From: Hemileia vastatrix
Taxonomy: Eukaryota > Basidiomycota > Pucciniomycetes > Pucciniales > Zaghouaniaceae
NCBI GenBank assembly: GCA_030280995.1
Contig: JASXTE010000002.1
Span: forward strand, 5,639,683-5,703,682
Length of the DNA: 64,000 nt
Direction: 5' to 3'
The notes below the pieces were generated by a model that saw only the letters and a list, made by a program, of their open reading frames with translations, did not search any database and had not been told where the DNA came from. Shown here in pieces: positions 45,271 to 56,733 of this stretch (position 1 is the first letter of the stretch; the number at the start of each line of letters is the position of its first letter). Made by a program: the position numbers and the translations under genes.

Positions 45271-45882
45271 GTTTTTTTTTCTGGTGATAGTAGGTTAAAT
45301 TTCACATTACATAAGCTTGAATACTTCATTTTGCATATACATTATGAATTAATATGCAATATTCAATATTCAATGGAAATAATGAAATATTCAATATGTA
45401 TGCATAATGCATATATTGGATCACACTGGAGGCAAAACTGTGCCATGTTTGCATTTTGGGTTTCAATGCTGTGCAATAAAATATGACATAGTGTGAAATC
45501 CCATTTCTTGTTTTAGTGCAAGACATTTGTTAGTATAAAAGGGTCTGTTTGTGGAGGCAAGAATCAATAATTATATTTCTCTGATGGTATCTAGATTATA
45601 TACATAGTACTGCGGTGCAGTTGAGTACTTAACACCCACCCCTCAACAAGACGCTGGCAAGTGTTTCACATGCTGTAATTAGTAAAGAAGAAAGAGTTTT
45701 TTTTGTGGTTTGTTTACGAAAAAGTGATTTTTGTTGAATTATTGTTATCATGTATTTATCTACTTATTATTCAATTTAATTTTATTTATTAATTTCATTT
45801 TATTTTATTTATTTTTTTGATTATATATATATCATTGTAAAAATTTTCTGGAAGAGAAAGAGAGTGAAATTTGAAGAAAAAT
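45271..45882. other. probable 3' side of the copia element, LTR not resolved
   Basis: This stretch lies downstream of the copia pol (minus strand) and should contain its polypurine tract and 3' LTR. A candidate LTR start on the minus strand is TGTTGAGGGGTGGGTG near 45651, but I could not find its other end or a partner. A TATA-like 'tataaaag' is at 45534-45541 on the plus strand. Confidence 0.35.
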
Positions 45883-47547
45883 TCAGAAAAAGGAAAAGGA
45901 GAAATGAAAAAGAAATGAAGAAGGGAATAAAGAAGAGAAAAAACAAAAAATATATGGTATTAGGCCTAGCTGAACAACAGTTTTGTTGTGAGTTAGGGCA
46001 TTTAGTGGTTTGGTCATGACCTCCGCTAGTTGTTTGATTGAAGGTACCCATATCAAAGTTGCTTTTCTTTTGTGGAGTTTCTCATTTACATAATAGAAGT
46101 TGTGTTCCATGTGTCTGGTTTGTTTATTTGATGATTTTTTGGACACTGATTTTGTAGAAGATTCATTGTCACAGAATAGATTGAGAGTGCCTTGAAAATC
46201 TATTATATCATGGAGCTTTTTATCCACATGCCAGTCTTGGTTTCTGAGGAAAGTGCTATCAATTCCTCATGGCAAGTAGCTGTAGCTACGCAGGAAAGGC
46301 GACGTGAAGACCAGCTAATTGGACAATCATGTAGAAAAATTACACTGCCGCTGGTTGATCTAGAATGCTCCCCACCCCAGTCCAAGTCACTGTAGTATTT
46401 TAGCGAGAGTGATTGAAGAGCCCCTCTTTTTGGGTGAATGTTTAGTGTAAAAAGCTTTGTGTTCCTTATGTAGGCCAGGAGGTGATTGAGGGCAGACCAA
46501 TGATTTTGGGTTGGGCATTTTGAGAAACAGGCCAAGAAATTGACGCTGAAGGCAATGTCGGGTTGGGTGCCACTGGCAACATAGCTTAGGGAGCCAATGG
46601 TAGATAGGTATTTTGTTGCATTTACTGGGACTGAATTTTCAGGGGCAACTGTTAGAGAGAAAGACGATGGTAGTGGTGTCGATTTAAGGTCTAGGTTAGA
46701 ACTGTAATTTTCTAGTATCTTGTGTATTAGAGCTGATTGGCTGAGCATGAAACCATTTTTGTTGTGTTTAATTGACAGGCCTACTATTGAGTCAAGGTTT
46801 GTTTAACATTTTATTGTCAGTTTGTTTTGTAGGAGCCGTTTTAGTGACTCTAGTTGTTTGGTGGAGTTGGCAGTTACATGTCCATCATCAACGTGAATCC
46901 AAATAACTGTGTTATCATTTTTTCTGAGATAATAAATGCTTGGGTCATAAGTAGAGACAATGTAACCCAGGTGAGTTAGTTTTGTTTAAAGATGTTCCCA
47001 CCAGAACTGCGCTGCTTGGAATGTACCGTAAAGTGCCTTTTTAAGCAGAAGTGCTTTGCCGTAATTCATCTCAAAACCGGGAGTGTCCTTGACGTAGATT
47101 TCTTCTTTGATAGGACTGTTGAGGTACGCTGCTGTTATGTCAAGACAATGGACAGGCCAATTATTGTAGGTGGCAAGGGTGAGGATTATTTGTTGAGAAG
47201 TGAATGTTGCGGTAGGTGCAAAATTTTTGTGGTAGTTAATGCCTTGAATTTGTTTGAATCCCTTGGCAACATATTGTGCTTTTAATTTGATAATGTCATC
47301 ATCAGCATTTTATTTTTCTGTAAATACTCAATGGGCGTCTGTTATTCTGGCTGACGCTGGTGGTGTTGTTTGTTCCCAAACTTCCATGATTTCCATTTTT
47401 TTCATTTCATCAAGGAATTCCTGATTCCAAGCGGAAGCGTTTGATAGTTTCATGGCACCCTTGTATGATTTAGGAGCATCGGATGCCAGAAATGAAGAGG
47501 CATGTTTGATGGAATTTATCAGTTCTTCTTGATTTTCAATCAACTGT
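45883..47547 (-). pseudogene. copia reverse transcriptase and RNase H
   Basis: From the insertion point down: MKLSNASAWNQEFLDEMKKM and EIMEVWEQTT (RT start), VHCLDITAAYLNSPI (first catalytic Asp), KKALYGTFQAAQFW, NTVIWIHVDDGHV (46892-46884, catalytic VDD intact). RNase H (46748-46203): TQPDIAFSVNFLACFSKCPT, LKYYSDLDWGGEHSRSTSGS and WSSRRLSCVATATCHEELIA. A frameshift near 46225 leads to FCDNESSTKSVSKKSSNKQT, RHMEHNFYYVNEKLHKRK and LAEVMTKPL. Stops lie in the RT (after RITDAH, after EHL and near 46800). More GC-rich than its surroundings and less decayed than the copia relic at 1-1640. Confidence 0.9.
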
Positions 47548-49850
47548 TGTGGCATTCCAAATCTTTGCAAGGCTCTAAAAGACTATTTAGAATGTTTATT
47601 GGGAATGGTAGGGTGATCGGACTAGCCGGATTAATTTAAAATATTTTATTATTAAACGAAAAATGAAGTTGAAAAAGTTAAGATATGAATTTTTGGTCAG
47701 ATTTATTAATTTCATGGGTCATATGATTTTTTTACGGCTGAAAAATTAAATTTAATGAAATTCAAGAAGCTCAAGAACCTTTGGGAATTTTCCCTGAATT
47801 TTTACTAATTTTATTATGTTTTTAATTTATTTTTAAAGATTTATTAAATTATTTACGTTTTTCAAAAATTACTTAACTTTGATGATCTTACATGGGGTGA
47901 ATAGAGCTGCGCAGACTACGAAAAATAGCTGAGAATGTTAAGGAGAAGTAGCTCTATCATGTGTAATTTTACTAAATTTTTTATTATAGATTTAAGGCTC
48001 TAAATTGAGTCTGGAGGTCCGGAAAAGCTCCATACAAACTCTGTACAAGCTCCAGATGAGCTCTGGCTGCGCTCCGGAGGGAAAAAGGGCACGTTGTGGT
48101 ACACGCCTTGCAGGTAGCATAATTTTAGACCAATCAGTGCACGTATTCCAGGAAGAACAAAGGAAGTTAGTGCAGTAGGTAGTGCTAAAATATAATATGT
48201 ATTTGTGTGTTTCAAAGAACAAAGGAAATGGAAGCGCGGAAAAGGATTGAGGGTCTGTGCGCTCGGATTTTGCAGCAAGATGTGCCGCACAATGGGGGAT
48301 TGTGTGTTATTGATTTAGGACTGTAAAGCGCTAAACAATATGGATTTGGAATTTCCAATAATTATGTGTTACGCATTAAGGAAAGAGTTATGGCTTAAGG
48401 ATGACTCAAGTGCATAGTATACTGTACCGCGGCTAGTTGGGTAGCTAACTAAAACAGGTAATAAGGGAGGCTAACTAGTTAAGTGAATTGTTAAGACTAT
48501 GAACTTAGTATTAAAGAAAGGAGAGTGGGGACTCAATCAAAAAACTACCCAAGAGTCAAGGCGACTAGGATCAACGTTAGAATGGGTCAAACCTGGAAAT
48601 AGCGCTGAAACAAAAACGAAGGTATAGTCAAAAGAGCATATGTGGAGTATGAGTGAAACAACTTAATACTAGCGTTAGTAATCATAGGGTATGTTTTAGG
48701 CGCAGTAGTTGTTACAAGCAGTGTACTTAGTTTACTAATAGATTAGTTATTGTTTTACTAATGTGGCGCTAGAGCCAGCACTGGAGATCCACTAGAGAAC
48801 TGTATCTTGAGTACTGGAAAAATATAAAAAGGAGGACTATTTGATAAAGATAGGGAGTCTTGTAGTAAGTAGAATATATAGAGAGATATTGAATAGTAAA
48901 TTAGAGATATTTCTGAGTCTTTATCATTTGTGCGTCTGTGTGTGTATTTCATATAGCATAAGTGAAAAAGCGCAACATAGAGGGAATATATAGATTTAGT
49001 AGGATTGACTATTATTAGAGTTATTTTATTGCTATAATAAGGTATATTCAAAGAGAGCGCTTCAAGAGGGAGTAGCTGTGGATATTAGCGCTTATTAAGA
49101 ATAGAAATATCCAGATAGTAATACTTGTTTTTCCTGATCTCTAAAACTCATCTCTCATCTTATAAACTTTCCAATAAAATATTAGTGTTACACATTATTG
49201 CGCTGTCTTTAAAAATAAGAGTGGCAGGCGCTTCTTTTTAGAAATTGAAGAGGAGAACCAACCCATCTCACATTGTGTCTACTGCTTAGTACTTTAGAAC
49301 AGTCTACGACGTGACTGATTATTATGCATATAAGGCTGTAGGCTCAAAACTATTGAGGAGGGGAACTCAAGAAAATAACAGATTACAAAAACCATTATTC
49401 ATATTTTTCTTTTGCCAACAAAATAATTAATCATTTATAATACCCTTATAAAATAAAAAATTTACATAACACTTTAAATATTTTACTCAACAACTCTTAA
49501 ACATTAACATATAGGGTATCATTAGAAAGGTCTCAACTCCAGGGACTCATTTATAGTATCTGTTCTCAAAAATTATTAAAATCTAAAAACATTAAAACTT
49601 CATTCTTTTAAAATATTGTTTCTGGTGTAACTTAATTGTTGCATTTCAGTTGTTTTGCACAGAAGAACCACTCAATAATCCTAGCAAGCATTAATTAGAC
49701 AGGGTTTCATTCTTTATTATTATCAAGTAGAATTTTATGCTTATTGATCTAAAAAACTTGCAAATTCATTTAGAGGGACAGGGTTTTCTCTGATTATCCA
49801 ACTCCTTTGGATTCTGCTTACAGCAAGGCTACTGTAAGAGTCTACCTACA
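47548..49850 (+). mobile_element. 5' LTR of gypsy-2 (2303 bp including a 1214-bp insert)
   Basis: Starts TGTGGCATTCCAAATCTT and ends TCTACCTACA. Without the insert at 48095-49308 it is about 1089 bp, close to the 3' LTR (1084 bp). Shared landmarks are 'gagctg(c/t)gcagactac', 'gagct(c/t)tggctgc', 'tgactgattattatgcatataagg' (a TATA-like site near 49326) and 'ctgcttacagcaaggc'. Many CpG sites are converted to TpG or CpA relative to the solo LTR at 36589. Confidence 0.9.
48095..49308. mobile_element. 1214-bp insertion in the 5' LTR, candidate solo LTR
   Basis: This block is absent from the 3' LTR. It starts TGTGGTACACGCC, ends ACAGTCTACG and is flanked by ACGT on both sides (48091-48094 and 49309-49312). 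It has a TATA-like 'aaatataaaaagga' near 48819, an AATAAA near 49170 and many GCGC words, unlike neighbouring DNA. Size, duplication and signals fit a solo LTR of another family, but the 3' end lacks a clear CA and there is no second copy here. Confidence 0.6.
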
Positions 49851-49852
49851 AA

Positions 49853-49871
49853 TTTTGGGGCCCAATGTGGG
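49853..49871 (+). promoter_or_regulatory. primer-binding site of gypsy-2
   Basis: TTTTGGGGCCCAATGTGGG begins two bases after the LTR end, where a tRNA 3' end should pair to prime minus-strand synthesis. It resembles the TGG-GCCCAA-GTGGG type of tRNA match. I cannot assign the tRNA without a tRNA set. Confidence 0.65.
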
Positions 49872-50027
49872 TTTTCAATTTCTCTAGCTTTTAAAAAGAA
49901 CTTACTTGATACTTGGACTTTTAGCCTGCAAGAGGCTTTTTTTTTGGAACTCTTATCAATTTATTTTATTAGCCTGCAAGAGGCTTTCTTATTTTAATGG
50001 TTTAAACGCTTTTCTTACTTTATTAGG

Positions 50028-51974
50028 ATGTCTTCTGCTTCTGGATCTGGTTTGTCTCTTCCTATGACACCATCAGTTAGGATTGTTTCTTGGGATGGGC
50101 CCAAGTTTAATGGGGAAAAAATTAAATGGTTTTTGAGCAGATATGAGGCTGCTGCTTTGGTGGATGGAGCTACTAACCTGGATATGGTAAAGCAGATCAA
50201 GTTTTTTATTGTTGACAGAGAGGTGGAAAAGGAGGTCATTTCTATGGAGGGTTATAAAAGGTTTGATTGGATAAGTTTATCAAAAGAGATGGTTGATAGA
50301 TGGGGTGTCAGGTATACTATGGTGGATCTCAATAAGATTGTCAGTGATTGGCAAGCTAAAGGTGGTGTTTATAATATGGTGGACTTCAAAAAGTTATGTG
50401 GACAGTTTGATGAATTGGTGGAATATCTGATTTTGGTGGAGGAATTGGGCCATGAAAATCAGGCCAAGGATCTATTCTGGTCTTATTTTAGTAGGGATAT
50501 TAGGATGGATGTTTTAAAAGAACTGTCTAGGAAAAATTTGATGAAGGATATTCCTAATGGTGAACAGAAACTGTCAGCTTTGGAGATCATCAAGGAGAAT
50601 ATTCAAGGCTACTTAAAACTCATGGCACTGGACAAATATCAAGAATCTTGTACTCAATATGTTAGCAAGTTTAGTGAAGTATTGGCTGAAAATAACGATA
50701 TTATGATTCAAGCTCAAGAAGCCAAGAAGGCTCAGATGGGAAAGCCTGTTGCTAAAGTTGAGGGAAATGTAGACAACAAGATGGTTAATCACTTGGCCGA
50801 TTTAACTAAATAATTAAAGATATTTGTTCAAGAGACTTAAAAAGCCAATATAGCACCTGTGGCTTCAACTTCAACTTTTTCTTCTTACCAATCTAGAGGT
50901 TATGAGAGGAGCAATTATGGATTTAATGGCAATGGTAACCAATTCTCTGGCAATGGTAATGGTAATGGTAATGGCAATGGTGTGAATAGTTTTAGAAGTG
51001 GATATGGCAAGTCCAGGGTGTGCTCTTTTTGTAATAGGAGGGGACACAAGGCTGGACAATGTTATTTTTTGGATAGGGACTTGGATGCTGGTAGAGTAAA
51101 ATTTGATGGAAAGGTTTATAAATTCCCTGATGGATCTTTCATCAAGCCCAGTGAAGGTCAAGCTCCCTTGGATTTGGTTAGGAGGAATATGTATTTGGGG
51201 AAAAAGACCAGGTTTGAAGAGTTACCTGACAATGATGAAGAAAAGGTTAAAGGTGGTAAAGTTGATGATGTTAAAGATGTGGAAAAGGTAGATAAAGCAA
51301 AAGGTAAAGAGGTCAATAAGGCCACATTCTCAACTTCATTTGGTGGTTTGGAGTTATCCTCTGTAGTTAGGGCAGAGGAAAGTTGTATGGCAGGTGAATA
51401 CAATGTTGATGCTGCTAGAAGAGCAGCTGCTACTAAATCTAAGAGTAGCATTCAGAGCCAATTAAGGGCTAAACCAGGCAAGGCTGAAATTCAAAAGTTG
51501 GAAAAGAAACCTTACTCTAAGGACCAAATTCATAATATGCAGAAGGGGATGGCTGACATGGGGCCTCCTAGTTTTGGAAAGTTGGATTTAAATGGTGAGC
51601 CTATGCCTGTAGATGAAGATTCAGATTCTGTGGAGGATGTACCTTTGGCATCTCTCCCCAGACCAAGTTTTAGTGGTCCTACTCCTATGGAAGGGGTAAG
51701 GAGGACCAGTGATGGATCTGGATTAGTGAAAGTAGACAGTGATGGAGCTAGGGTTATTAGTAGTGAGGATGTTATTAAGGGGGGTGAATATTGCAATGTG
51801 GGTCCCCAAGAGGTGCCCAGGGCCAAGGTAACAAAATCTAGGGCTCAATAGGAGAGGCCCATTGTTGTTGGAAAAGAGAATGCAATGGAAACAGTTTTAG
51901 GAAGATTGAATCAACTTCAAATTCCTTTATCCTTTGGAAAATTATTTACAATTAGTCCAGCCCTTGCAGAAAAG
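50028..51974 (+). pseudogene. gypsy-2 gag (capsid and nucleocapsid)
   Basis: Structural protein of the virus-like particle. One frame from ATG 50028 (MSSASGSGLSLPM, then RIVSWDGPKFNGEKIKWFLS, a retrotransposon gag start). It is interrupted by TAA at 50811-50813 and at about 50838, resumes open to TAG at 51849-51851, and continues in the same frame to TAG near 51974. A zinc knuckle CSFCNRRGHKAGQC (CX2CX4HX4C) lies near 51032-51073, preceded by a Gly/Asn-rich linker (GNGNGNGNGNG). The tail is acidic and Lys-rich. All breaks are single in-frame stops with no frameshift. Confidence 0.9.
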
Positions 51975-51986
51975 TAGAAGAAGCAT

Positions 51987-52604
51987 ATGACAAGGAGAAG
52001 AGTTTCAACAGGAGAGGTGGAATATATATGTGAAAATGTGGAAAAGTTTGGTGAGGATGTGGAAACTCATTTTTCTGCACCTTTAGGTAATTTGATGGTT
52101 ACTCTCAATGGTAGAGAGTTTAAGGCCCTGGTCGATTCTGGGTCTCAAATTAATCTTATTTCTTTAGAGCAAGCAACAATTATAGGCATGCCAATTAAAT
52201 ATGGAACTGGTGGTAATCTCAGAGGTATTGGAGGACATGCTACTGAGCTGATGGGTACAGCAGAGCATGTTAAGTTATGTGTTGGTGGATTTGTTGGAAA
52301 GGTTTATTTCTATGTGGCCAGAGGGGCAGTTAAAACTGTTCTTAGTGGTCCTTTTTTGATGGATTTTGAAGCCCAGATTGGCTATCAGTCTGGCATGGGT
52401 ATTAGTTTGGAGATTACAGGGGACAATATGAGAAGGCTTCATATGCGTCAAGCACCCCCAGGAGATGAAGGTTGGGAAAATAGGCCTGGGGTGACCACTA
52501 TGTGTCAATGTTGTGTATGCATTAAGAAGCGGCGTATTAAACAGATGGCTTCTGGTGTATTGTGTTTGGAAGGGGATTATGGAAACCTTCATTTTTTGGG
52601 GTAG
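51987..52604 (+). pseudogene. gypsy-2 aspartic protease
   Basis: Same frame as gag. FKALVDSGSQINLIS near 52120-52165 gives the DSG active site of a retroviral-type aspartic protease, followed by IIGMPIKYGTGGNLRGIGGH and the second loop VKTVLSGPFLMDFEAQIGYQ. It cleaves the Gag-Pol precursor in active relatives. A cysteine-rich end follows (TMCQCCVCIKKRRIKQ). It ends in TAG at 52602-52604. The TAG near 51974 separates it from gag. Confidence 0.88.
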
Positions 52605-52976
52605 CAGGGGCTGATCACTCTAATGTTGCAATCTCTCCCCAGGATGAGATCCCAGATTGCAATAGTTCAGATGACTTGGAGATAATTCAAGTGGATTCTC
52701 AATTATTTTCTGTTAATAATACGTTAAATTGTTATTATGTCTTCAAATTTTTGGTTTGTCTCACTTCTCTGTCAAGTTTTTCGATCACGTTCAATAATGG
52801 ATCAAGAGGGAAGATGGGAAATATTATTTTTAATTAAAAATTGGAATGGCTTATTTTCTGACCTCCAGAAAGAGGGTAAACTGCAATTATTTCATCAAAA
52901 TTCTATAAAAAATCTTTGTATAATTAAAACACAAAAAAATAATTTTTGTGATAAATTGATTCTGGTTGTCAGTATA
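52605..52976 (+). other. gypsy-2 linker between protease and RT
   Basis: Degenerate remainder of the coding region between protease and RT. It contains a copy of the iterated motif (ACCTCCAGAAAGAGGGTAAA then CTGC, 52861-52884). The solo LTR begins at 52977. Confidence 0.5.
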
Positions 52977-54144
52977 GTCTAGTATATAAGTATGATATAA
53001 TAGTGTTTGTTTATGGTCCTACTACTTATTGATAAATGATTTAGTGATTAAACCTCAGGGTAAAACTAATAAAATAGATATACTCAATTAAACTCACAAT
53101 ACTTGGATTGAAATGCATGCTTAGTGGTGGAAAATAGATAAATAGAATATAGTTATAGCTTATATAATGATAATATCAACTTATAAAAGGCTTTATAATA
53201 TATTTCTAAATGTTAATAATTGTATTGAAGTGTTTTATTGAATTTTAGTAAGTAATTAATGATAAATAACCGTCGAAATTCCCCCTTACTTATACCCAAA
53301 TCCCCTAGAGTGCACAGACCTTCAATCCAGATGATGTCACTGCTATCCCTGGCAATTACAGAGCTGTGAGGGCCCATCAACTCCCCATGGCGTCCACTTC
53401 AAGAAGATTCAACACCCAGACCTCCAGTAAGAACCCTTCATCACAATTAATGATAACACAGAACTATACCACAAATAGAAAATCCAGATAAAAGCGGATA
53501 CCATAAAGAAACAGGTAAAATAAGCAATCAAAAAGAGATTTAATGAAACCCAAAGCATATAAAGGAAACAATTGAAATGTTCAAGCCCCCAATAACATCC
53601 CCAAGCATCCATATTAACCCAGCAATGACCTCCCAACCCATAAATATGTGAATATTCATCCAAGGAAGCAGATTAAGTTGTCCAGACTGAGTGTATGCGC
53701 CTGAAATAGATGATTATGCTTCTGTAGGCATTGTGAGTCCACTGGATACGTACATATGACCTAAAATAAGCAGAAAAACAAAGGTTATAGGCTATTAAGG
53801 GCCTAAAACCCACTTATATACCTAAATATACATAATATACTGCATATTTCACTGAATATGAGATTTATGTATACATATAAGCTTATGTATGTCAATAATT
53901 ACTTCATATCACTTAAGATAAGTATATTATGACTCCATTAACACCTTAATAAGTATTATTAGGCTATGGATAAGCTATTTAAACTACTATAATTTATATA
54001 ATAGAGTAATAATTATATATATATGTAATATAATCATATATATTATTATTTTAACCTTATTTTTAAGATATAAGCTTAATTTACTTAAGTTTATCTTATT
54101 TTAAGTATAAGAAATACTCAGTCCCAGGGATATCTAGGCTGACA
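52977..54144. mobile_element. solo LTR family T, copy B (1168 bp)
   Basis: Starts TGTCAGTATAGTCTAG and ends GATATCTAGGCTGACA, so the ends form the inverted pair TGTCAG/CTGACA. Flanked by CTGGT (52972-52976) and CCGGT (54145-54149), one mismatch. Collinear with 34479-35656. It interrupts gypsy-2, so it is a third level of nesting (LTR in gypsy in copia). Confidence 0.88.
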
Positions 54145-54219
54145 CCGGTCCTCCAGCAAGAGGATAAACTGCCAACTTTTTTACAGGTGATTTTATGATG
54201 GATAAGGGAATTAAAGGTT

Positions 54220-55521
54220 TTGGAAAAAAAAATTGAAAAATTAGATGAGGGAAAAGTGAAGAGGGTTAAATTTAAAAATAAAATAAAATATTTTTCTACT
54301 TATATTGATTCTTATTCTGACGATGAAGTAAATTCCTTTGATGAAATTTTCAATGGCAATACAAAAATAAATATTTTACCTCAAGCTTATGTAGATATGG
54401 AAGCAGAAAAATATAAGAAGGTAGAAAATAAAATCTGACCAATTAATGAACTGCTACCTGCTGAATTAAATCCACCTTTGAGAAGACCAAGGCTATCAAG
54501 AGATCCTTATGAATGTCCCTTGGTGAAGAATCCGCCCAAATTATCTGAAACATCAAGAATAACTTTTGATAGATTAGGTGTTGTTAATTTTGGACCTGAT
54601 GGTTGGTTGTCTGGAGAAGAGAAGAAGATGTTGTTGGATGTGATGGTCAAGCGAGAGAAGTTCATTGCTTTTTTAGAAGAGGAGAGGGGTTTGTTGAAGC
54701 ATTCCTATGGGGAGCCTTACAAGATTCCTGTAGTATGTCATGAACCGTGGCAGAAAAAACCAATCTCAATTCCGGCTGCATTAAAAGAAGCTTATATTGA
54801 ATTTGTCAGAGAATGGATTTGCACTGGACTGTATGAGCAATCATCATCAAGTTATTCTAGTCTGGTATTTTGTATCAAGAAACCAAATGGCAAACTTAGA
54901 GTAGTTCATGATCTCAGGGAATTAAATAGGGTTACAATAAAGGATGCTGGTATACCACCTAGTGCTGAGGAGTTTGTGGAAGCATTTGCTGGGAGACTGT
55001 GTTATGGTTTAGGAGATATAATGGGGGGATATGATGAGAGAGAGTTGCATCCAGACTCTAGGCCTCTCACTAATTTTGATACACCACTAGGCCGATTAAA
55101 ATTGACAAGATTACCTCAAGGAGCAGCAAATTCAGTTACCATTTATCAATCTCAGATGGCTTGGATTCTTCAAGTTGAAATTCCTCAATACGCTGGAATA
55201 TTTATTGACAATGGAGGAATTAAAGGACCTTCAACAGATTACGATAATGAAGTGTTGGAGGAGAAACCAGGGATACAAAAATTAATCTGGGAGTATGCAA
55301 TCACTTTAGAGAGGATCTTTTTTAGAATTGAAGAAGCTGTTTTAACTATTTCAGGTTCAAAATCTTCATGTTGTGTGCCAGCTTTAGAGATTTTAGGTCA
55401 TGTGGTATGTAGAGAGGGTAGGATTATGTCCAAGAAGAAAATGAATAAAATTCAGTCCTGGCCAAGACCCAAGAATATGACCAAAGTTAGGGGGTTTTTA
55501 GGCATATGTGTTTATGTTTGA
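54220..55521 (+). pseudogene. gypsy-2 reverse transcriptase
   Basis: One frame with a TGA at 54436-54438. The upstream part (54220-54438) is acidic. The RT proper reads SRITFDRLGVVNFGPDGWLS, KKPISIPAALKEAYIEFVRE, SSYSSLVFCIKKPNGKLRVV followed by HDLRELN (fingers), RLPQGAANSVTIYQSQMAW and YAGIFIDNGGIKGP. In the last block the second catalytic Asp of the FIDD box is Asn (AAT 55210-55212), a G-to-A change that would kill polymerase activity. EILGHVVCREGRI and VRGFLGICVYV follow. The frame ends at TGA 55519-55521 where an Arg (CGA) is likely ancestral, because the sense continues. Confidence 0.92.
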
Positions 55522-56055
55522 ATGTTTATCAAGGACTTTTCTTCATTGGCATCTCCGTTGAGAAGGTTAACGAGAAAGGATGGAGACTGGGAGTGGAATG
55601 AAGAATGTGAGCAGGCGTTTGTGAAGCTGAAGAAGGTTGTGGAAAAGATATTGTCCTACACAATTTAGATTATGGAAAAGATTCTGGTAGGATTTATTTA
55701 GCAGTTGACTCAAGTCAGGTTGCTTCTGGGGCAGTTTTTTCTCAGATGGATAAAGCTGGATACATTAGGCCAGTTAGGTATGAATCTGTGGTGTTCACTG
55801 AAGTCGAATCAAGATATTCTCAGCTGAAATTGGAACTGTGTGCAGTGGAAAAAATTTTAAAGAAACTTCAAAATGTTTTGTGGGTCCAACACTTTGAATT
55901 GTAAGTGGATGCAAAATCTTTAATTCAAATGATTAATTCCCCAAGTTTACCAAATGCACCTATGACTAGATGGGTAGCATTCATTCAACATTTTTCTTTT
56001 GACTTAGTTCATAAGCCTGGAAAAACTTTTACTATGCCAGATGTTTTGTCAAGAA
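55522..56055 (+). pseudogene. gypsy-2 RNase H
   Basis: Continues the RT after the TGA with MFIKDFSSLASPLRRLTRKD and NEECEQAFVKLKKVVEK. A frameshift near 55665-55680 leads to GRIYLAVDSSQVASGAVFSQ (first catalytic Asp), ESRYSQLKLELCAVEKIL (catalytic Glu) and, after TAA 55902-55904, VDAKSLIQMINSPSLPNAPM (third Asp). It ends with HFSFDLVHKPGKTFTMPDVL and SRRPP. It removes the RNA strand from the hybrid in active relatives. Confidence 0.88.
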
Positions 56056-56724
56056 GACCACCCACTGAAGATGATTCAGACTCAGAAGAGTTTGATGAAG
56101 ATATACCTATGATTAAAGGCAGCACTAAAGGAGCTGAAGACTTTCCATACCTCCCCCATGAGGTTAAACTGGCAGGACTATTGTGTATAGATGATTTCGA
56201 TGATGACCTCCACCAAGATGATAAACTGGAAAATTATTCTTATGTTAATAAAATTGATGAAATTGGTGTGAATAAATTTGGTAAAAAAGAGGTAGAAGAT
56301 GATGAAAGTGTGTATGTGGACAAGAATGATGTGGTAGTATGGGATGGTAATAGCTTGGTTAATGGTGTATATGTTGGAAGTTTAGAAAATTTGGTAAAGC
56401 AGAGGTTGGATGATGATGATGAAGAAGGAGATACTAAAAAGGGTGGTAAAGAGGTTGATAAAAATTTGGTTCAAAAGAGATTTGAAGTTTCAAAATTTAA
56501 AGATGAAAAATTTTATTGGTTTATTGATCAAACTCAATCAAAAAAGCTTATGGCTCATGCAAGTGCAGGTGATATAGGTGATAGGGAAGTGCCCTTGGAT
56601 GTTATCTTATTGGATTTTAAAGATGAGGTCTGGGGACAGACTGGGTTTTATTATGTTTTGGTAAAATATTTGTTGACTCTGAAAAGGCCAGAGGAATGTG
56701 ATGATGATGACTGGATGGCCATTT
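56056..56724 (+). pseudogene. gypsy-2 acidic linker before integrase
   Basis: Open to the stop at 56724. After SRRPPTEDDSDSEEFDEDIP comes FPYLPHEVKLAG (whose codons spell a copy of the iterated motif, 56149-56173), DDDLHQDDKLENYS (a second copy, 56205-56230), VVVWDGNSLVNGVYVG, a Lys/Asp-rich variable part, HASAGDIGDREVPLDVILLD and WGQTGFYYVLVKYLLTLKRP. The ends are conserved in gypsy-1 (21454-21923). It is longer than the short linker usual in gypsy polyproteins. Function unknown. Confidence 0.7.
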
Positions 56725-56733
56725 AAAAGAAAG

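Noticed and set aside
45821..46051. Hydrophobic minus ORF at the end of copia
   Set aside because: Frame-shifted end of RNase H running into a T-rich untranslated region.
46992..47285. Plus ORF with several cysteines opposite the copia RT
   Set aside because: Minus strand clearly encodes the RT (AAYLNSPI, ALYGTF). The cysteines are antisense codons.
50871..51161. Minus ORFs opposite gag and protease (also 51158-51451, 51530-51826, 52275-52592)
   Set aside because: Shadows of the gag and protease frame; no motif and composition follows the sense codons.
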